This document shows, one piece after another, positions 52,589-60,255 of a DNA stretch of 64,000 bases. A model generated the notes under the pieces. That model worked only from the letters and a program-made list of their open reading frames with translations, did no database searches and had not been told where the DNA came from. Origin of the DNA: Renibacterium sp043789415 (GTDB lineage Bacteria; Actinomycetota; Actinomycetes; Actinomycetales; Micrococcaceae); NCBI RefSeq assembly GCF_043789415.1, contig NZ_JBDLLW010000004.1, positions 1 through 64,000 on the forward strand, in the 5' to 3' direction. The stretch's first letter is position 1; each line of letters starts with the position of its first letter. A program made the position numbers and the translations under genes.

Positions 52589-52624
52589 GTCCTCTTCACC
52601 GCCCCCCAGGCCGGTGAAGAGGAC
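52589..52624. terminator. Hairpin terminator between convergent genes
   Basis: GTCCTCTTCACCG (52589-52601) and its exact inverse (52612-52624) form a 13-bp stem. It lies between the symporter and the convergent membrane protein gene. Confidence 0.75.
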
Positions 52625-52635
52625 GGGGACGAGGA

Positions 52636-53199
52636 CTAGTGATGGCCCATCTGCATACCCGGGAAATCCATCTGCATCTCGCTGTGCGGAATCGAATACT
52701 GACCCGCGGTGCCAGCCGCCAGGCCGGCTGTGGCGAGCGCCGAGACCAGCAGCGAGGCGCCGAACATGGTGACCAGCAATCTGCCAGCTTTCGGTGCGCC
52801 GCCGTCCTTCAACTGCTGCCTTGCCAGCCAGCCGAGAGAGCCGAGCATTAACAGTTCTAGGGCTATGGTGGCCAGCAAGCTGCCATCCAGACGATGCTGC
52901 GCGAACTGCCAGAAAAAGACTGCCACTTCGATGGTTCCGCCGATTCCTACCGCCAGGAGCGTCAGTCGCGGCAGCACAGATTTCCCTGCTCGGAAGCTCA
53001 TAATCGCCCAGAGCAGCAAGCCCGCAGCCCAGAGCATCATGGCCAGGGCTGCGGGCCATGCGATCCAGCCGTCCAGGCTATCTGAAACGGTGGTTTGGCT
53101 GAGCAGATTCGATGCCAGACCGAAGCTCGTGACGGCGGCACCCAGCCCCGCGAAGGTGCCGAGTGAGTGCACCGCCGCCGGAGCAAGCGGCGCGCTCAT
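52636..53199 (-). CDS. Membrane protein with Met/His-rich C-terminus
   Basis: 187 residues with five hydrophobic segments (first near 15-33). I recognise no family. The C-terminus reads IPHSEMQMDFPGMQMGHH: four Met, three His and acidic residues in 18 positions, the kind of tail that binds Cu(I) or other soft metals (inference). It overlaps the upstream DUF4383 gene by one base, so both are co-translated. Confidence 0.65.
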   Translation of the reverse strand: MSAPLAPAAVHSLGTFAGLGAAVTSFGLASNLLSQTTVSDSLDGWIAWPAALAMMLWAAGLLLWAIMSFRAGKSVLPRLTLLAVGIGGTIEVAVFFWQFAQHRLDGSLLATIALELLMLGSLGWLARQQLKDGGAPKAGRLLVTMFGASLLVSALATAGLAAGTAGQYSIPHSEMQMDFPGMQMGHH

Positions 53200-53600
53200 C
53201 AGGCGACGCTGCGGACGGACTTGTCCTGGCTCAGTGCGACGCCGAGCAATACTACGGCGCTGGCCAGGTGAAGCACGTTATCAGCGCCGTTCAAGGCGAT
53301 GATATTCAGCGAGCTGTTCAAGAGGAACAATCCGACGATGCCGACGAGAAGATAAACCGCGCCAACGGTCAGATTCAGGTTCTTTGCAAGTTTCACCGAG
53401 CTGAGGCCGCCCAGCAGCAGAGCCGCACCGATCAGCAGGTGGATGACATTGTGCAAGGGATTGACCGCGAAAATGATCAGGTTATTTCCCTCGGTCGCTG
53501 CGAAGCCGACTCCTGAGGTGACAAAGAAACCCAGCACGCCGACCAGGAGGTAAACGGCGCCGAAGATCGTAGCGAGCAGTCGATTGGGTGAGGTGCGCAT
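53199..53600 (-). CDS. DUF4383 membrane protein
   Basis: 133 residues. Four membrane segments with LLATIFGAVYLLVGVLGFF, VNPLHNVIHLLIGAALLLGG and DNVLHLASAVVLLGVAL carry the two conserved N-x-x-H-L motifs of DUF4383, found widely in actinobacteria. GGAAGG precedes ATG 53600; a longer frame adds six residues. It is the first gene of a two-gene unit. Confidence 0.85.
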   Translation of the reverse strand: MRTSPNRLLATIFGAVYLLVGVLGFFVTSGVGFAATEGNNLIIFAVNPLHNVIHLLIGAALLLGGLSSVKLAKNLNLTVGAVYLLVGIVGLFLLNSSLNIIALNGADNVLHLASAVVLLGVALSQDKSVRSVA

Positions 53601-53725
53601 ATCCTTGCCTTCCATCAAGCGGGCCCGCAGAGCCCGTCCTTAACTGAAGCGTCGAACGACGCTTCCGGAAGGCATTCGTCGCCCAGCGACGGTTGGATGG
53701 GCAGATCTCGGTTTTCGCTCCGGAA

Positions 53726-54220
53726 TTATTCCGGAGTCGATCCGCTGCGAATTGTCTCAGCGGCCTGTTCCAGAAGAGGTTCGATGCGAAAGGGCACGAA
53801 TTCGTTCATCGCCAGGGAGGTGTCTGTCCGCTCCACGCCCTCGCAGGCCAGAATCAGGCTGTTGATCCGGAACAGGTCCTCGGCGTCCTTGGAGACCACT
53901 CGGACCAATAAATCAGCCTCCCCGGTCAGGCCATGAGCTTCCAGGATCTCCGGGATCTCGGCCAGGGAACCGGCTAATTGCTGGAGTTTCTGCTGCTGTA
54001 CATGGACCGAGATGAAGGTTGTCAGCGGATAACCGAGGGTGCTTGGATTGATCCTGCGACCAAAGGGCAGGAAAGCGTGCTTCCGTTCCAGCGAAGCCAT
54101 TCGGGCTTGCACGGTATTCCGGGAAAGCCCCAACTTCTGAGCTAAAGCCACCACAGTGTGTCGTGAATCACGAACCAGGGCCGAGAGCAGTCGAAGGTCG
54201 GTGTTGTCAAGAGCTTGCAT
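53726..54220 (-). CDS. Lrp/AsnC-family regulator, probable regulator of the adjacent dehydrogenase genes
   Basis: 164 residues: helix-turn-helix (LDNTDLRLLSALVRDSRHTVVALAQKLGLSRNTVQAR in outline, residues 4-40) and the RAM/ligand domain (FISVHVQQQKL, ILEAHGLTGEADLLVRV). Lrp-family proteins sense amino acids. Position and divergence from E1-alpha suggest it controls branched-chain keto acid oxidation. ATG 54220 lies inside a half operator (see 54214-54285). An upstream TTG would add three residues. Confidence 0.88.
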   Translation of the reverse strand: MQALDNTDLRLLSALVRDSRHTVVALAQKLGLSRNTVQARMASLERKHAFLPFGRRINPSTLGYPLTTFISVHVQQQKLQQLAGSLAEIPEILEAHGLTGEADLLVRVVSKDAEDLFRINSLILACEGVERTDTSLAMNEFVPFRIEPLLEQAAETIRSGSTPE

Positions 54221-54285
54221 AGTGCTCAAGATTAGCAGGTTTGCACTCCGAGATATTGAGCATAATGCTCAGAGATTTTTATAAC
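54214..54285. promoter_or_regulatory. Divergent Lrp-type operator and E1-alpha promoter
   Basis: TGAGCATAATGCTCA (54257-54271) is a perfect 15-bp palindrome. A second copy of its half (TTGAGCACTATGC on the minus strand) covers the regulator's own start codon near 54217-54229. TTGAGC (54256-54261), an 18-bp spacer and TATAAC (54280-54285) form a promoter towards E1-alpha, so the palindrome covers the -35 box. Confidence 0.65.
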
Positions 54286-54455
54286 GGTTGTGCCGGATGG
54301 CGGCTGTGAGTATCGTCACGATATATCCAAGCTTGAGTGGACCGGGCGGCGCAGGGCTGGCTTTCAGGCACTTGACCATGAGGTTCCGGAGTTTATCGCT
54401 GCCGGTATCGAGAACAACCAGGACCGCCAGGCGTCCAGGCAGAAAAGAGGGCACC

Positions 54456-55658
54456 ATGCCAGCCGAGAACACCGGAGTCGAGGGGGACTCCTCGCTCCCC
54501 GGCCTGAGCGGCAGGAACGTTCCAGTCGACAATAATTTCATCCAGCTGCTCAGCCCTTCCGGAGAGCGTCTTGCGAACCCGGAATACGACCAGTGGATTG
54601 CCGATGTCACCGCCGAGCAACTGGTGTCCTTCTACGAGGACATGGTGGTGGTACGCCGCATCGATACCGAGGCGACCGCCCTGCAGCGGCAGGGTCAGCT
54701 CGCGCTCTGGGCTCCTTTACTCGGCCAGGAGGCCGCGCAAATTGGCTCGGCCAGGGCTCTGCGCGAGGACGATTTCGTCTTCCCCAGCTACCGCGAAAAC
54801 GGCGTCGCCTATGTACGCGGTATCAACCTGGTGAATTCTCTCAAGATCTGGCGGGGAAACACCCACGGCGGCTGGGATCCCTTCGAGTTCAATATGGCTA
54901 CCCCGCAGATCATCATCGGCGCCCAGGCCCTGCACGCCACCGGTTATGCGATGGGGGTGCTCAACGACGGCGCGGATTCCGCCGTCGTCACCTATTTCGG
55001 AGACGGCGCGACCAGCCAAGGAGACGTCAACGAGGCGATGGTTTTCGCGGCCTCCTTTCAAGCTCCCGTGGTGTTCTTCTGCCAGAACAATCACTGGGCG
55101 ATTTCCGAGCCGGTCGGATTGCAGGCTCATCAGGTGATTGCCGACCGCGCTCCTGGTTTCGGCATCCCCGCCTACCGGGTGGACGGCAACGATATTCTCG
55201 CGGTGCTCGCCGCCAGCCGGGCCGCACTGGCTAGGGCGCGCAGCGGCGGAGGCCCGAGCTTCATCGAGGCGGTGACCTACCGGATGGGCCCCCACACCAC
55301 GGCGGATGACCCGACGCGTTACCGGGACGCCAACGAGCTCGAAGACTGGGCAGCTAAGGACCCGATCGCCCGCTTGGCAGCCTACCTCGAGGCCCAGGGC
55401 GTACTCACCGAAGAGGTACAGGCCGCCGTTCAAGCCAAGTCGGACGCCGTCGCAAAAGATCTGCGGGCCAACACCATCGCCCTGCCCGAACCGACAGCAC
55501 TCCAGGTCTTCGACAACGTTTACAGTGAACCGCATTCCGCTCTGCAGAGACAGCGTGAGCAGTATGAGCACTATCTGGCCGGGTTCGGTCCGGTTGAATT
55601 AAGCACTGCGGAATCAGGCGTAGCGGATACCATCTCTGCCGAAGGGGCGAACCGATGA
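54456..55658 (+). CDS. 2-oxoacid dehydrogenase E1 alpha subunit (branched-chain/pyruvate type)
   Basis: 400 residues. Key segments are DMVVVRRIDTEATALQRQGQL, LGQEAAQIGSA, the FPSYRENG loop and the thiamine-diphosphate motif GDGATSQGDVNEA...NN near residues 190-220. The YRMGPHTTADDPTRYR region contains the phosphorylation-loop equivalent. With E1-beta and E2 it decarboxylates branched-chain 2-oxoacids (or pyruvate) to acyl-CoA. Only ATG 54456 has a ribosome site (AGAGGG); a longer frame lies in the leader of about 170 nt. It overlaps E1-beta as ATGA. Confidence 0.9.
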   Translation: MPAENTGVEGDSSLPGLSGRNVPVDNNFIQLLSPSGERLANPEYDQWIADVTAEQLVSFYEDMVVVRRIDTEATALQRQGQLALWAPLLGQEAAQIGSARALREDDFVFPSYRENGVAYVRGINLVNSLKIWRGNTHGGWDPFEFNMATPQIIIGAQALHATGYAMGVLNDGADSAVVTYFGDGATSQGDVNEAMVFAASFQAPVVFFCQNNHWAISEPVGLQAHQVIADRAPGFGIPAYRVDGNDILAVLAASRAALARARSGGGPSFIEAVTYRMGPHTTADDPTRYRDANELEDWAAKDPIARLAAYLEAQGVLTEEVQAAVQAKSDAVAKDLRANTIALPEPTALQVFDNVYSEPHSALQRQREQYEHYLAGFGPVELSTAESGVADTISAEGANR

Positions 55659-56677
55659 CCCAGCTGACTTTTGGCCGCGCGATCAACGCCGGTCTGCGCA
55701 AAGCCATGGAAAGAGATTCCAAGGTCGTGCTGATGGGCGAGGACATCGGCAAACTGGGCGGTGTCTTCCGGATCACCGACGGCTTGCAGAAGGACTTCGG
55801 CGCACATCGGGTGATCGATACACCGCTCGCTGAATCCGGAATTATGGGCACCGCTGTCGGCTTGGCCTTCCGTGGGTACCGTCCCGTGGTGGAGATCCAG
55901 TTCGACGGCTTCATCTACCCGGCCTTCGACCAGATCGTCGCCCAGGTGGCCAAGCTGCACTACCGGACCCAGGGCAAGGTGACGATGCCGATCACCATTC
56001 GGGTGCCCTTCGGCGGCGGGATCGGTTCTCCGGAGCACCATTCAGAATCCCCTGAGGCCTACTTCACGCACACCTCGGGGCTGCGGGTGGTGAGCGTCTC
56101 CAACCCGCAAGACGCTTACACCATGATCCAGCAGGCCATCGCCAGCAATGACCCGGTGCTCTACTTCGAGCCGAAGCGGCGCTACCACACTAAGGGCGAG
56201 GTGGATGAGAATGCGGATCTCTCCAGTGCTCTGCCGCTGGGCAGTGCACGGATCGTGAATTCCGGCAGCGACGTCACCCTGGTGGTTTACGGTCCTTTGG
56301 TGGCCACCGCCCAGGATGTCGCCTTGGCCGCAGCGGATGAAGGGATCTCCGTGGAGGTCATCGACTTGCGTTCGCTGGCTCCGGTGGACTTCCCTCCGGT
56401 GGAGGCTTCGGTGCGGAAAACCGGACGTCTAGTGATCGCCCACGAGGCCTCGCAGAGCGGTGGCTTGGGTGCCGAACTGGCGGCCAGCATCACTGAACGC
56501 TGCTTTAACTATCTGGAATCCGCACCCGTGCGGGTCACTGGTTTCGATGTGCCCTACCCGCCGTCGAAACTGGAAAAGCATCATGTGCCGGATCTGGACA
56601 GGATCTTGGACGGCATCGACCGCGCGATGGGTCGGGCCAATTCGCTCAGTGGTTTGGAAGGATCATTGCCCTCATGA
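55655..56677 (+). CDS. 2-oxoacid dehydrogenase E1 beta subunit
   Basis: 340 residues. TFGRAINAGLRKAMERD, VVLMGEDIGKLGGVFR, DTPLAESGIMGTAVGLAF, the EIQFDGFIYPAFDQI strand and YFEPKRRYHTKG match branched-chain and pyruvate E1-beta proteins, with the C-terminal transketolase domain (VIDLRSLAPVDF). It forms a heterotetramer with E1-alpha. Both ends overlap the neighbouring genes by four bases, so subunit ratios are set by coupling. Confidence 0.92.
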   Translation: MTQLTFGRAINAGLRKAMERDSKVVLMGEDIGKLGGVFRITDGLQKDFGAHRVIDTPLAESGIMGTAVGLAFRGYRPVVEIQFDGFIYPAFDQIVAQVAKLHYRTQGKVTMPITIRVPFGGGIGSPEHHSESPEAYFTHTSGLRVVSVSNPQDAYTMIQQAIASNDPVLYFEPKRRYHTKGEVDENADLSSALPLGSARIVNSGSDVTLVVYGPLVATAQDVALAAADEGISVEVIDLRSLAPVDFPPVEASVRKTGRLVIAHEASQSGGLGAELAASITERCFNYLESAPVRVTGFDVPYPPSKLEKHHVPDLDRILDGIDRAMGRANSLSGLEGSLPS

Positions 56678-58047
56678 TCAAAATTTTCAATCTGCCAGAC
56701 CTCGGTGAAGGCCTGACCGAGTCGGAGATCGTCTCCTGGAAAGTCTCCGTGGGGGACCGGGTGGAGCTCAACCAGGTGATCGCCGAAGTCGAGACCGCGA
56801 AGGCCGTGGTGGAACTGCCTTCCCCTTATGACGGCGTGATCTCTGAGCTGCACGAAGAGCCCGGCAGCGTGGTTGACGTGGGTAATCCGATTGTTTCTTT
56901 TGACGTCGAAGGTGCCGATGAGGATCCTTCCGCTCCCGCGGGCGACGCCGTGTCCGCTTCAGCCGAGTCCGTTCCGGCCGGGGCAGCTCCATCCGGTCGG
57001 GTGCCGACTCTGGTGGGCTACGGAGCCGAACCGGAAAAGGGTGGGCGTCCCGCGCGGCGGGCGCGGCTCCATGGCGCAGCGCAAGCCGCTTCGGTGGTTC
57101 CGGCGGTTGCAGCTGTTCCGTCTGTCAGTGCAGAGCCCATTAGTCAGACCGAGGAACGTCCGAGGTCGACGCCGCCGGTGCGGAAACTAGCGCGGGATCT
57201 CGGCGTCGACCTGAGCACCCTGAGCGGAACCGGCGCCGGCGGGCTGATCACCCGGGAGGATGTGCAGGCAGCCGCGAATAAACCGCAGGACGTCGATTTC
57301 GCCTTTGTGGCTGGTTCGCAGAACACGCCTTTCGACCTGACGAAGCCGCGCGAAACCCGAACCCCGATCAAGGGCGTTCGCAAGTACACCGCGGCTGCCA
57401 TGGTGGCGAGCGCCTTCACTGCACCGCACGTCACCGAGATGCTCACCGTGGACGTCACGCCCACCATGGAGTTGCTCAGCAAACTCAAGGCCAGCCGTGC
57501 CTTCGCGGGGCTTAAGCTGACTCCACTCACCGTGGTCGCCAAGGCGCTGTGCATCGCCGTCGCCCGCAATCCTTCGGTCAATTCACGATGGGAGGAGGCG
57601 AGCCAGGAGATCGTCACGATGAACTACGTGAACCTGGGTATCGCAGCCGCCACACCACGTGGGTTGATGGTGCCCAATATCAAGGACGCCCATTCGCTCA
57701 CGCTCAGTGAGCTAGCCGGGGCGCTCGCTGAGCTGACCGATACCGCTCGGGCTGGCAAGACCAGCCCGGAGGAACTCTCTCGTGGCACCATCTCGATCAC
57801 CAATATCGGTGTCTTCGGGATCGACGCCGGGACGCCGATCCTCAATCCCGGTGAGGCCGCGATCCTCGCGATGGGAGCGGTGCGCCGTCAACCCTGGGAA
57901 TACCAGGGAGAGATCGCGTTGCGCCAGCTGATGACCTTGAGTCTGTCCTTCGACCACCGGCTGGTGGACGGCGAGCAGGGCTCCAGATTCCTGGCGGATA
58001 TTGGAACCATCCTGTCCGATCCGGGCATGCTGATCACTATGGTGTAG
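56674..58047 (+). CDS. 2-oxoacid dehydrogenase E2 (dihydrolipoamide acyltransferase)
   Basis: 457 residues: an N-terminal lipoyl domain with lipoyl-Lys43 (ETAKAVVEL), an Ala/Pro/Ser linker and a peripheral-subunit-binding domain (PPVRKLARDLGVDLSTLSGT, about 166-200). The catalytic core has the active-site His427 and Asp431 in FDHRLVDG. One lipoyl domain is typical of branched-chain complexes. No E3 (dihydrolipoyl dehydrogenase) gene follows, so the shared E3 must come from elsewhere. The gene is last in its operon. Confidence 0.92.
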   Translation: MIKIFNLPDLGEGLTESEIVSWKVSVGDRVELNQVIAEVETAKAVVELPSPYDGVISELHEEPGSVVDVGNPIVSFDVEGADEDPSAPAGDAVSASAESVPAGAAPSGRVPTLVGYGAEPEKGGRPARRARLHGAAQAASVVPAVAAVPSVSAEPISQTEERPRSTPPVRKLARDLGVDLSTLSGTGAGGLITREDVQAAANKPQDVDFAFVAGSQNTPFDLTKPRETRTPIKGVRKYTAAAMVASAFTAPHVTEMLTVDVTPTMELLSKLKASRAFAGLKLTPLTVVAKALCIAVARNPSVNSRWEEASQEIVTMNYVNLGIAAATPRGLMVPNIKDAHSLTLSELAGALAELTDTARAGKTSPEELSRGTISITNIGVFGIDAGTPILNPGEAAILAMGAVRRQPWEYQGEIALRQLMTLSLSFDHRLVDGEQGSRFLADIGTILSDPGMLITMV

Positions 58048-58317
58048 TTTCTTCTCGAAATTGCTGGGTGGTCCGTTGTTATTACGGGTTGCTTATTACT
58101 TGGCTGGCCGAGTTTTCTCGTTGTCGAAGTTTCACGTTGGTGGGTTTTCTCGTTGGCTGGCCTTCCCCGTTGGTAGGTTTCCTCCTCCAACTTATGTCTG
58201 TTTGTGGGCACTCAGTATCCCTGCCCACTGAAACACGCATTCGGTGGGCAGGAACGTGGCTTTGCCGCTGACGCTGTGAGGGGTGCGGTTCGGTGCCCAC
58301 GGCTCTTTTGCCCGCGT
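58048..58317. repeat. Repeat-rich gap after E2
   Basis: Before 58200 there are G/T-rich degenerate direct repeats (TTTTCTCGTTG twice, TTGGCTGGCC twice). At 58204-58251 three GTGGGCA/TGCCCAC arms can pair in alternative ways. The main palindrome is CTGCCCACTGAA (58221-58232) with TTCGGTGGGCAG (58240-58251), one G-U, 7-nt loop. It belongs to the family also seen at 30.6 and 59.3 kb. No gene is supported here. Confidence 0.65.
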
Positions 58318-59133
58318 TCAGTGCACGCTGCGAGCTTGCACGGTTTCCATTGCCCGGCCCACCAGAGCGATGAACTCTTCAGGGCGATAGACCACGACGG
58401 CGAAGCCGACCCGGAGCACTGGAACTCCGGCGACGGTATACAGGTTGAAACGCCGAAGGTCCTCCGCGAAAGCTCGGTCGTTCAGATGATATTGCTTTCC
58501 CATCAGTTCCAGGGCGAGGGCATGGTCGATGTACTGGTCCATCCGGCCAAGACCCGGCAGATAGACCTGGGAAGCGACCACGAACCCGGCGTTCTCCAGG
58601 TGAAAGCGCGAGGCGACTTCTAAGGCTGACTCCGCATGAGGGTCACAGCGACGGATCAAGGCACGCAGTTTGGCATCCCGTTTGCCCTTCAGACGCTGGA
58701 GCAACTCGCTGAGACTCACGCGGCTTTGCCGTACCGCCGAGGTCAGCACCACCAAGGCCTGCACTTCATCGGCGCAGCGCAGAACTTGTATGACGACGTC
58801 CGAATCGGAGAGCGGCAGCTTGGCTCGGTGCCTGATGAAACCGGGCGTCGGTTCGCCGCGATCGAGGGCAATATGGGGTAAGTCGGGAGGAATCAGCACC
58901 CAGAACCCCCGTTCCTGAGCAGCGCTGAGGCAGGCAACCGTTCCTCCATGCCGCAGCGTCTCTACTCGCGTTTTGCTGATTCCGGGCAAACCGTAGACGC
59001 CGTAGCCGAATCTGACGACTCGCCCCTTCCTCAGCGCCGCGGCGAGCTGCGAGGAGCTAACTCCCCGCTCGGTCAGGAGCTTCCACCTGGCACCGCCGTG
59101 CTGGGCAGCGAGGACTTCGACGGGATCAGCCAC
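58318..59133 (-). CDS. DUF559-like protein with AbiEi-type N-terminal helix-turn-helix
   Basis: About 271 residues from GTG 59133; a TTG at 59193 would add 20 poorly conserved residues. The N-terminal 60 residues (LLTERGVSSSQLAAALRKGRVVRFGYGVYGLPG) are the winged-helix module found in AbiEi-like and DUF559 proteins. The C-terminal part (GLGRMDQYIDHALALELMG...FAEDLRRFNLYTVAGVPVLRV in outline) has the fold outline of the Vsr-like DUF559 domain, but the acidic nuclease positions are only partly clear. The function is unknown; many actinobacteria carry several copies. Confidence 0.7.
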   Translation of the reverse strand: MADPVEVLAAQHGGARWKLLTERGVSSSQLAAALRKGRVVRFGYGVYGLPGISKTRVETLRHGGTVACLSAAQERGFWVLIPPDLPHIALDRGEPTPGFIRHRAKLPLSDSDVVIQVLRCADEVQALVVLTSAVRQSRVSLSELLQRLKGKRDAKLRALIRRCDPHAESALEVASRFHLENAGFVVASQVYLPGLGRMDQYIDHALALELMGKQYHLNDRAFAEDLRRFNLYTVAGVPVLRVGFAVVVYRPEEFIALVGRAMETVQARSVH

Positions 59134-59240
59134 CCTGTCAGTTTTGTCGATCGTTCTCTCGAAGGGCAGCCGAGCAGCTGTCGATGTGGACAAACTGCTC
59201 AGTAGCGGGCTTGTTGAGGGCGAGTGATAGACGGTTTACC

Positions 59241-59260
59241 GGCGGGGCGGGGCGGGGCGG
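59241..59260. repeat. Pentanucleotide array (GGCGG)4
   Basis: Four perfect GGCGG units between the DUF559-like and TetR genes. Confidence 0.85.
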
Positions 59261-59302
59261 AGCTGAGGAGGCCGGCCGGGCCATTGTCTATGCCCATATT
59301 CT

Positions 59303-59371
59303 GGCCCACCGAATCAGCGTTTCGCTGGGCTGGGGTTAGTTTGGCCCACTGAAACCCCTTATTCAGTGGGC
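59303..59371. repeat. Two copies of the GCCCACTGAAA palindromic repeat
   Basis: Copy 1: GGCCCACCGAA (59303-59313) with TTTCGCTGGGCT (59320-59331), imperfect. Copy 2: GCCCACTGAA (59344-59353) with TTCAGTGGGC (59362-59371), a perfect 10-bp stem and 8-nt loop. They resemble the elements at 30550-30620 and 58221-58251. Confidence 0.75.
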
Positions 59372-59381
59372 TCTGGTCCTC

Positions 59382-59421
59382 GGTGAGGTGAGGTGAGGCG
59401 AAGTGAGGCGAAGTGAGGTGA
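59382..59421. repeat. Pentanucleotide array of GGTGA variants
   Basis: Eight consecutive pentamers: three GGTGA, then alternating GGCGA and AGTGA, then GGTGA. It lies at the 3' side of the TetR gene. Confidence 0.85.
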
Positions 59422-59452
59422 GTGGAAAGAATAACCCGACGTCGAGAGTGCC

Positions 59453-60145
59453 TCAGGCCAGCAGTCCGGCCAGGGCCATCTGCTCCAGGATCGGGCGTGC
59501 AGTTTTGGCTGAGACATTCTTGGCTGGGATGCTGCCCCCCTTGCCGGGAGAACGCAAGGAGTGCGGGGTTGAATTGATCAGTCCGAAAGCGGCGTGCGCC
59601 CGGATCCTGAGTTCCGGTTCTTCCGCAGCGGGGTGCAGCTGGCTGAGCACTCCGACCCAGAGCTGCAGATAATCCCGTTGCAGTGCCCGCACGGTATGCC
59701 GGTCCTCGGTGCTCATGCTGGCTAAATCTCGGTCCTGAACCCGGATGATATCGGCGTTCTGCAAGGCGAACTCCACATGGAACTCCACCAGCGAGCGGAG
59801 CGTCTGCTCCGCGCTGGTCTGAGCGGTGATCACCGAACGACCACCGGCGAGCAGATCTTCGCTGACCCCCACCAGGAGGGCCGCCAGAATGGTCTGCTTT
59901 CCGCTGAAGTGGCGGTACACCGCGGGCCCGCTCACCCCGGCAGCGGAGCCGAGCTCCTCGATCGAAACCCCGTTGAAGCCGCGTTGCGCGAAGAGCTGGG
60001 CTGCCGCGTGGAGCAGCGCCTCTCGGCGAGTGGCCTTCGCCTGGCTGCGCTGGGTGGGGCCGGATTCCTGGAGCTGAGGGTCTTCCAGCGCCTGACCGGC
60101 GTCATCAACGGGGGCTTCCACAGCTGCACCTTCCGTGGTGGACAT
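59453..60145 (-). CDS. TetR-family regulator of the acyl-CoA carboxylase operon
   Basis: 230 residues from ATG 60145 (GTG 60148 is also possible). The helix-turn-helix is at about 30-75 (REALLHAAAQLFAQRGFNGVSIEELGSAAGVSGPAVYRHF in outline). The rest is an all-helical ligand domain. It faces the carboxylase genes and two palindromes lie in between, so it is most likely their repressor, sensing an acyl-CoA. This role is inferred from arrangement. Confidence 0.88.
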   Translation of the reverse strand: MSTTEGAAVEAPVDDAGQALEDPQLQESGPTQRSQAKATRREALLHAAAQLFAQRGFNGVSIEELGSAAGVSGPAVYRHFSGKQTILAALLVGVSEDLLAGGRSVITAQTSAEQTLRSLVEFHVEFALQNADIIRVQDRDLASMSTEDRHTVRALQRDYLQLWVGVLSQLHPAAEEPELRIRAHAAFGLINSTPHSLRSPGKGGSIPAKNVSAKTARPILEQMALAGLLA

Positions 60146-60149
60146 CACA

Positions 60150-60191
60150 GTTAATAAAGACTAACCTAAAACTCAGTTAGTGAATACTAAC
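60150..60191. promoter_or_regulatory. Two TetR-type operators in the divergent region
   Basis: GTTAGTGAATACTAAC (60176-60191) has perfect 6-bp arms around GAAT. GTTAATAAAGACTAAC (60150-60165) is a variant with one arm change. Their centres are 26 bp apart. Site 1 begins 5 bases from the regulator's start codon. Confidence 0.7.
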
Positions 60192-60255
60192 CCAGGTTGG
60201 TTCGGGTACCGAGAATGTGCGCCCACTGGGTGGGAGACAGGTGAGAGGGAAGCCA

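Noticed and set aside
54288..54455. In-frame 5' extension of E1-alpha
   Set aside because: No ribosome site at the upstream codons; E1-alpha proteins of this type begin near ATG 54456. The stretch is probably leader.
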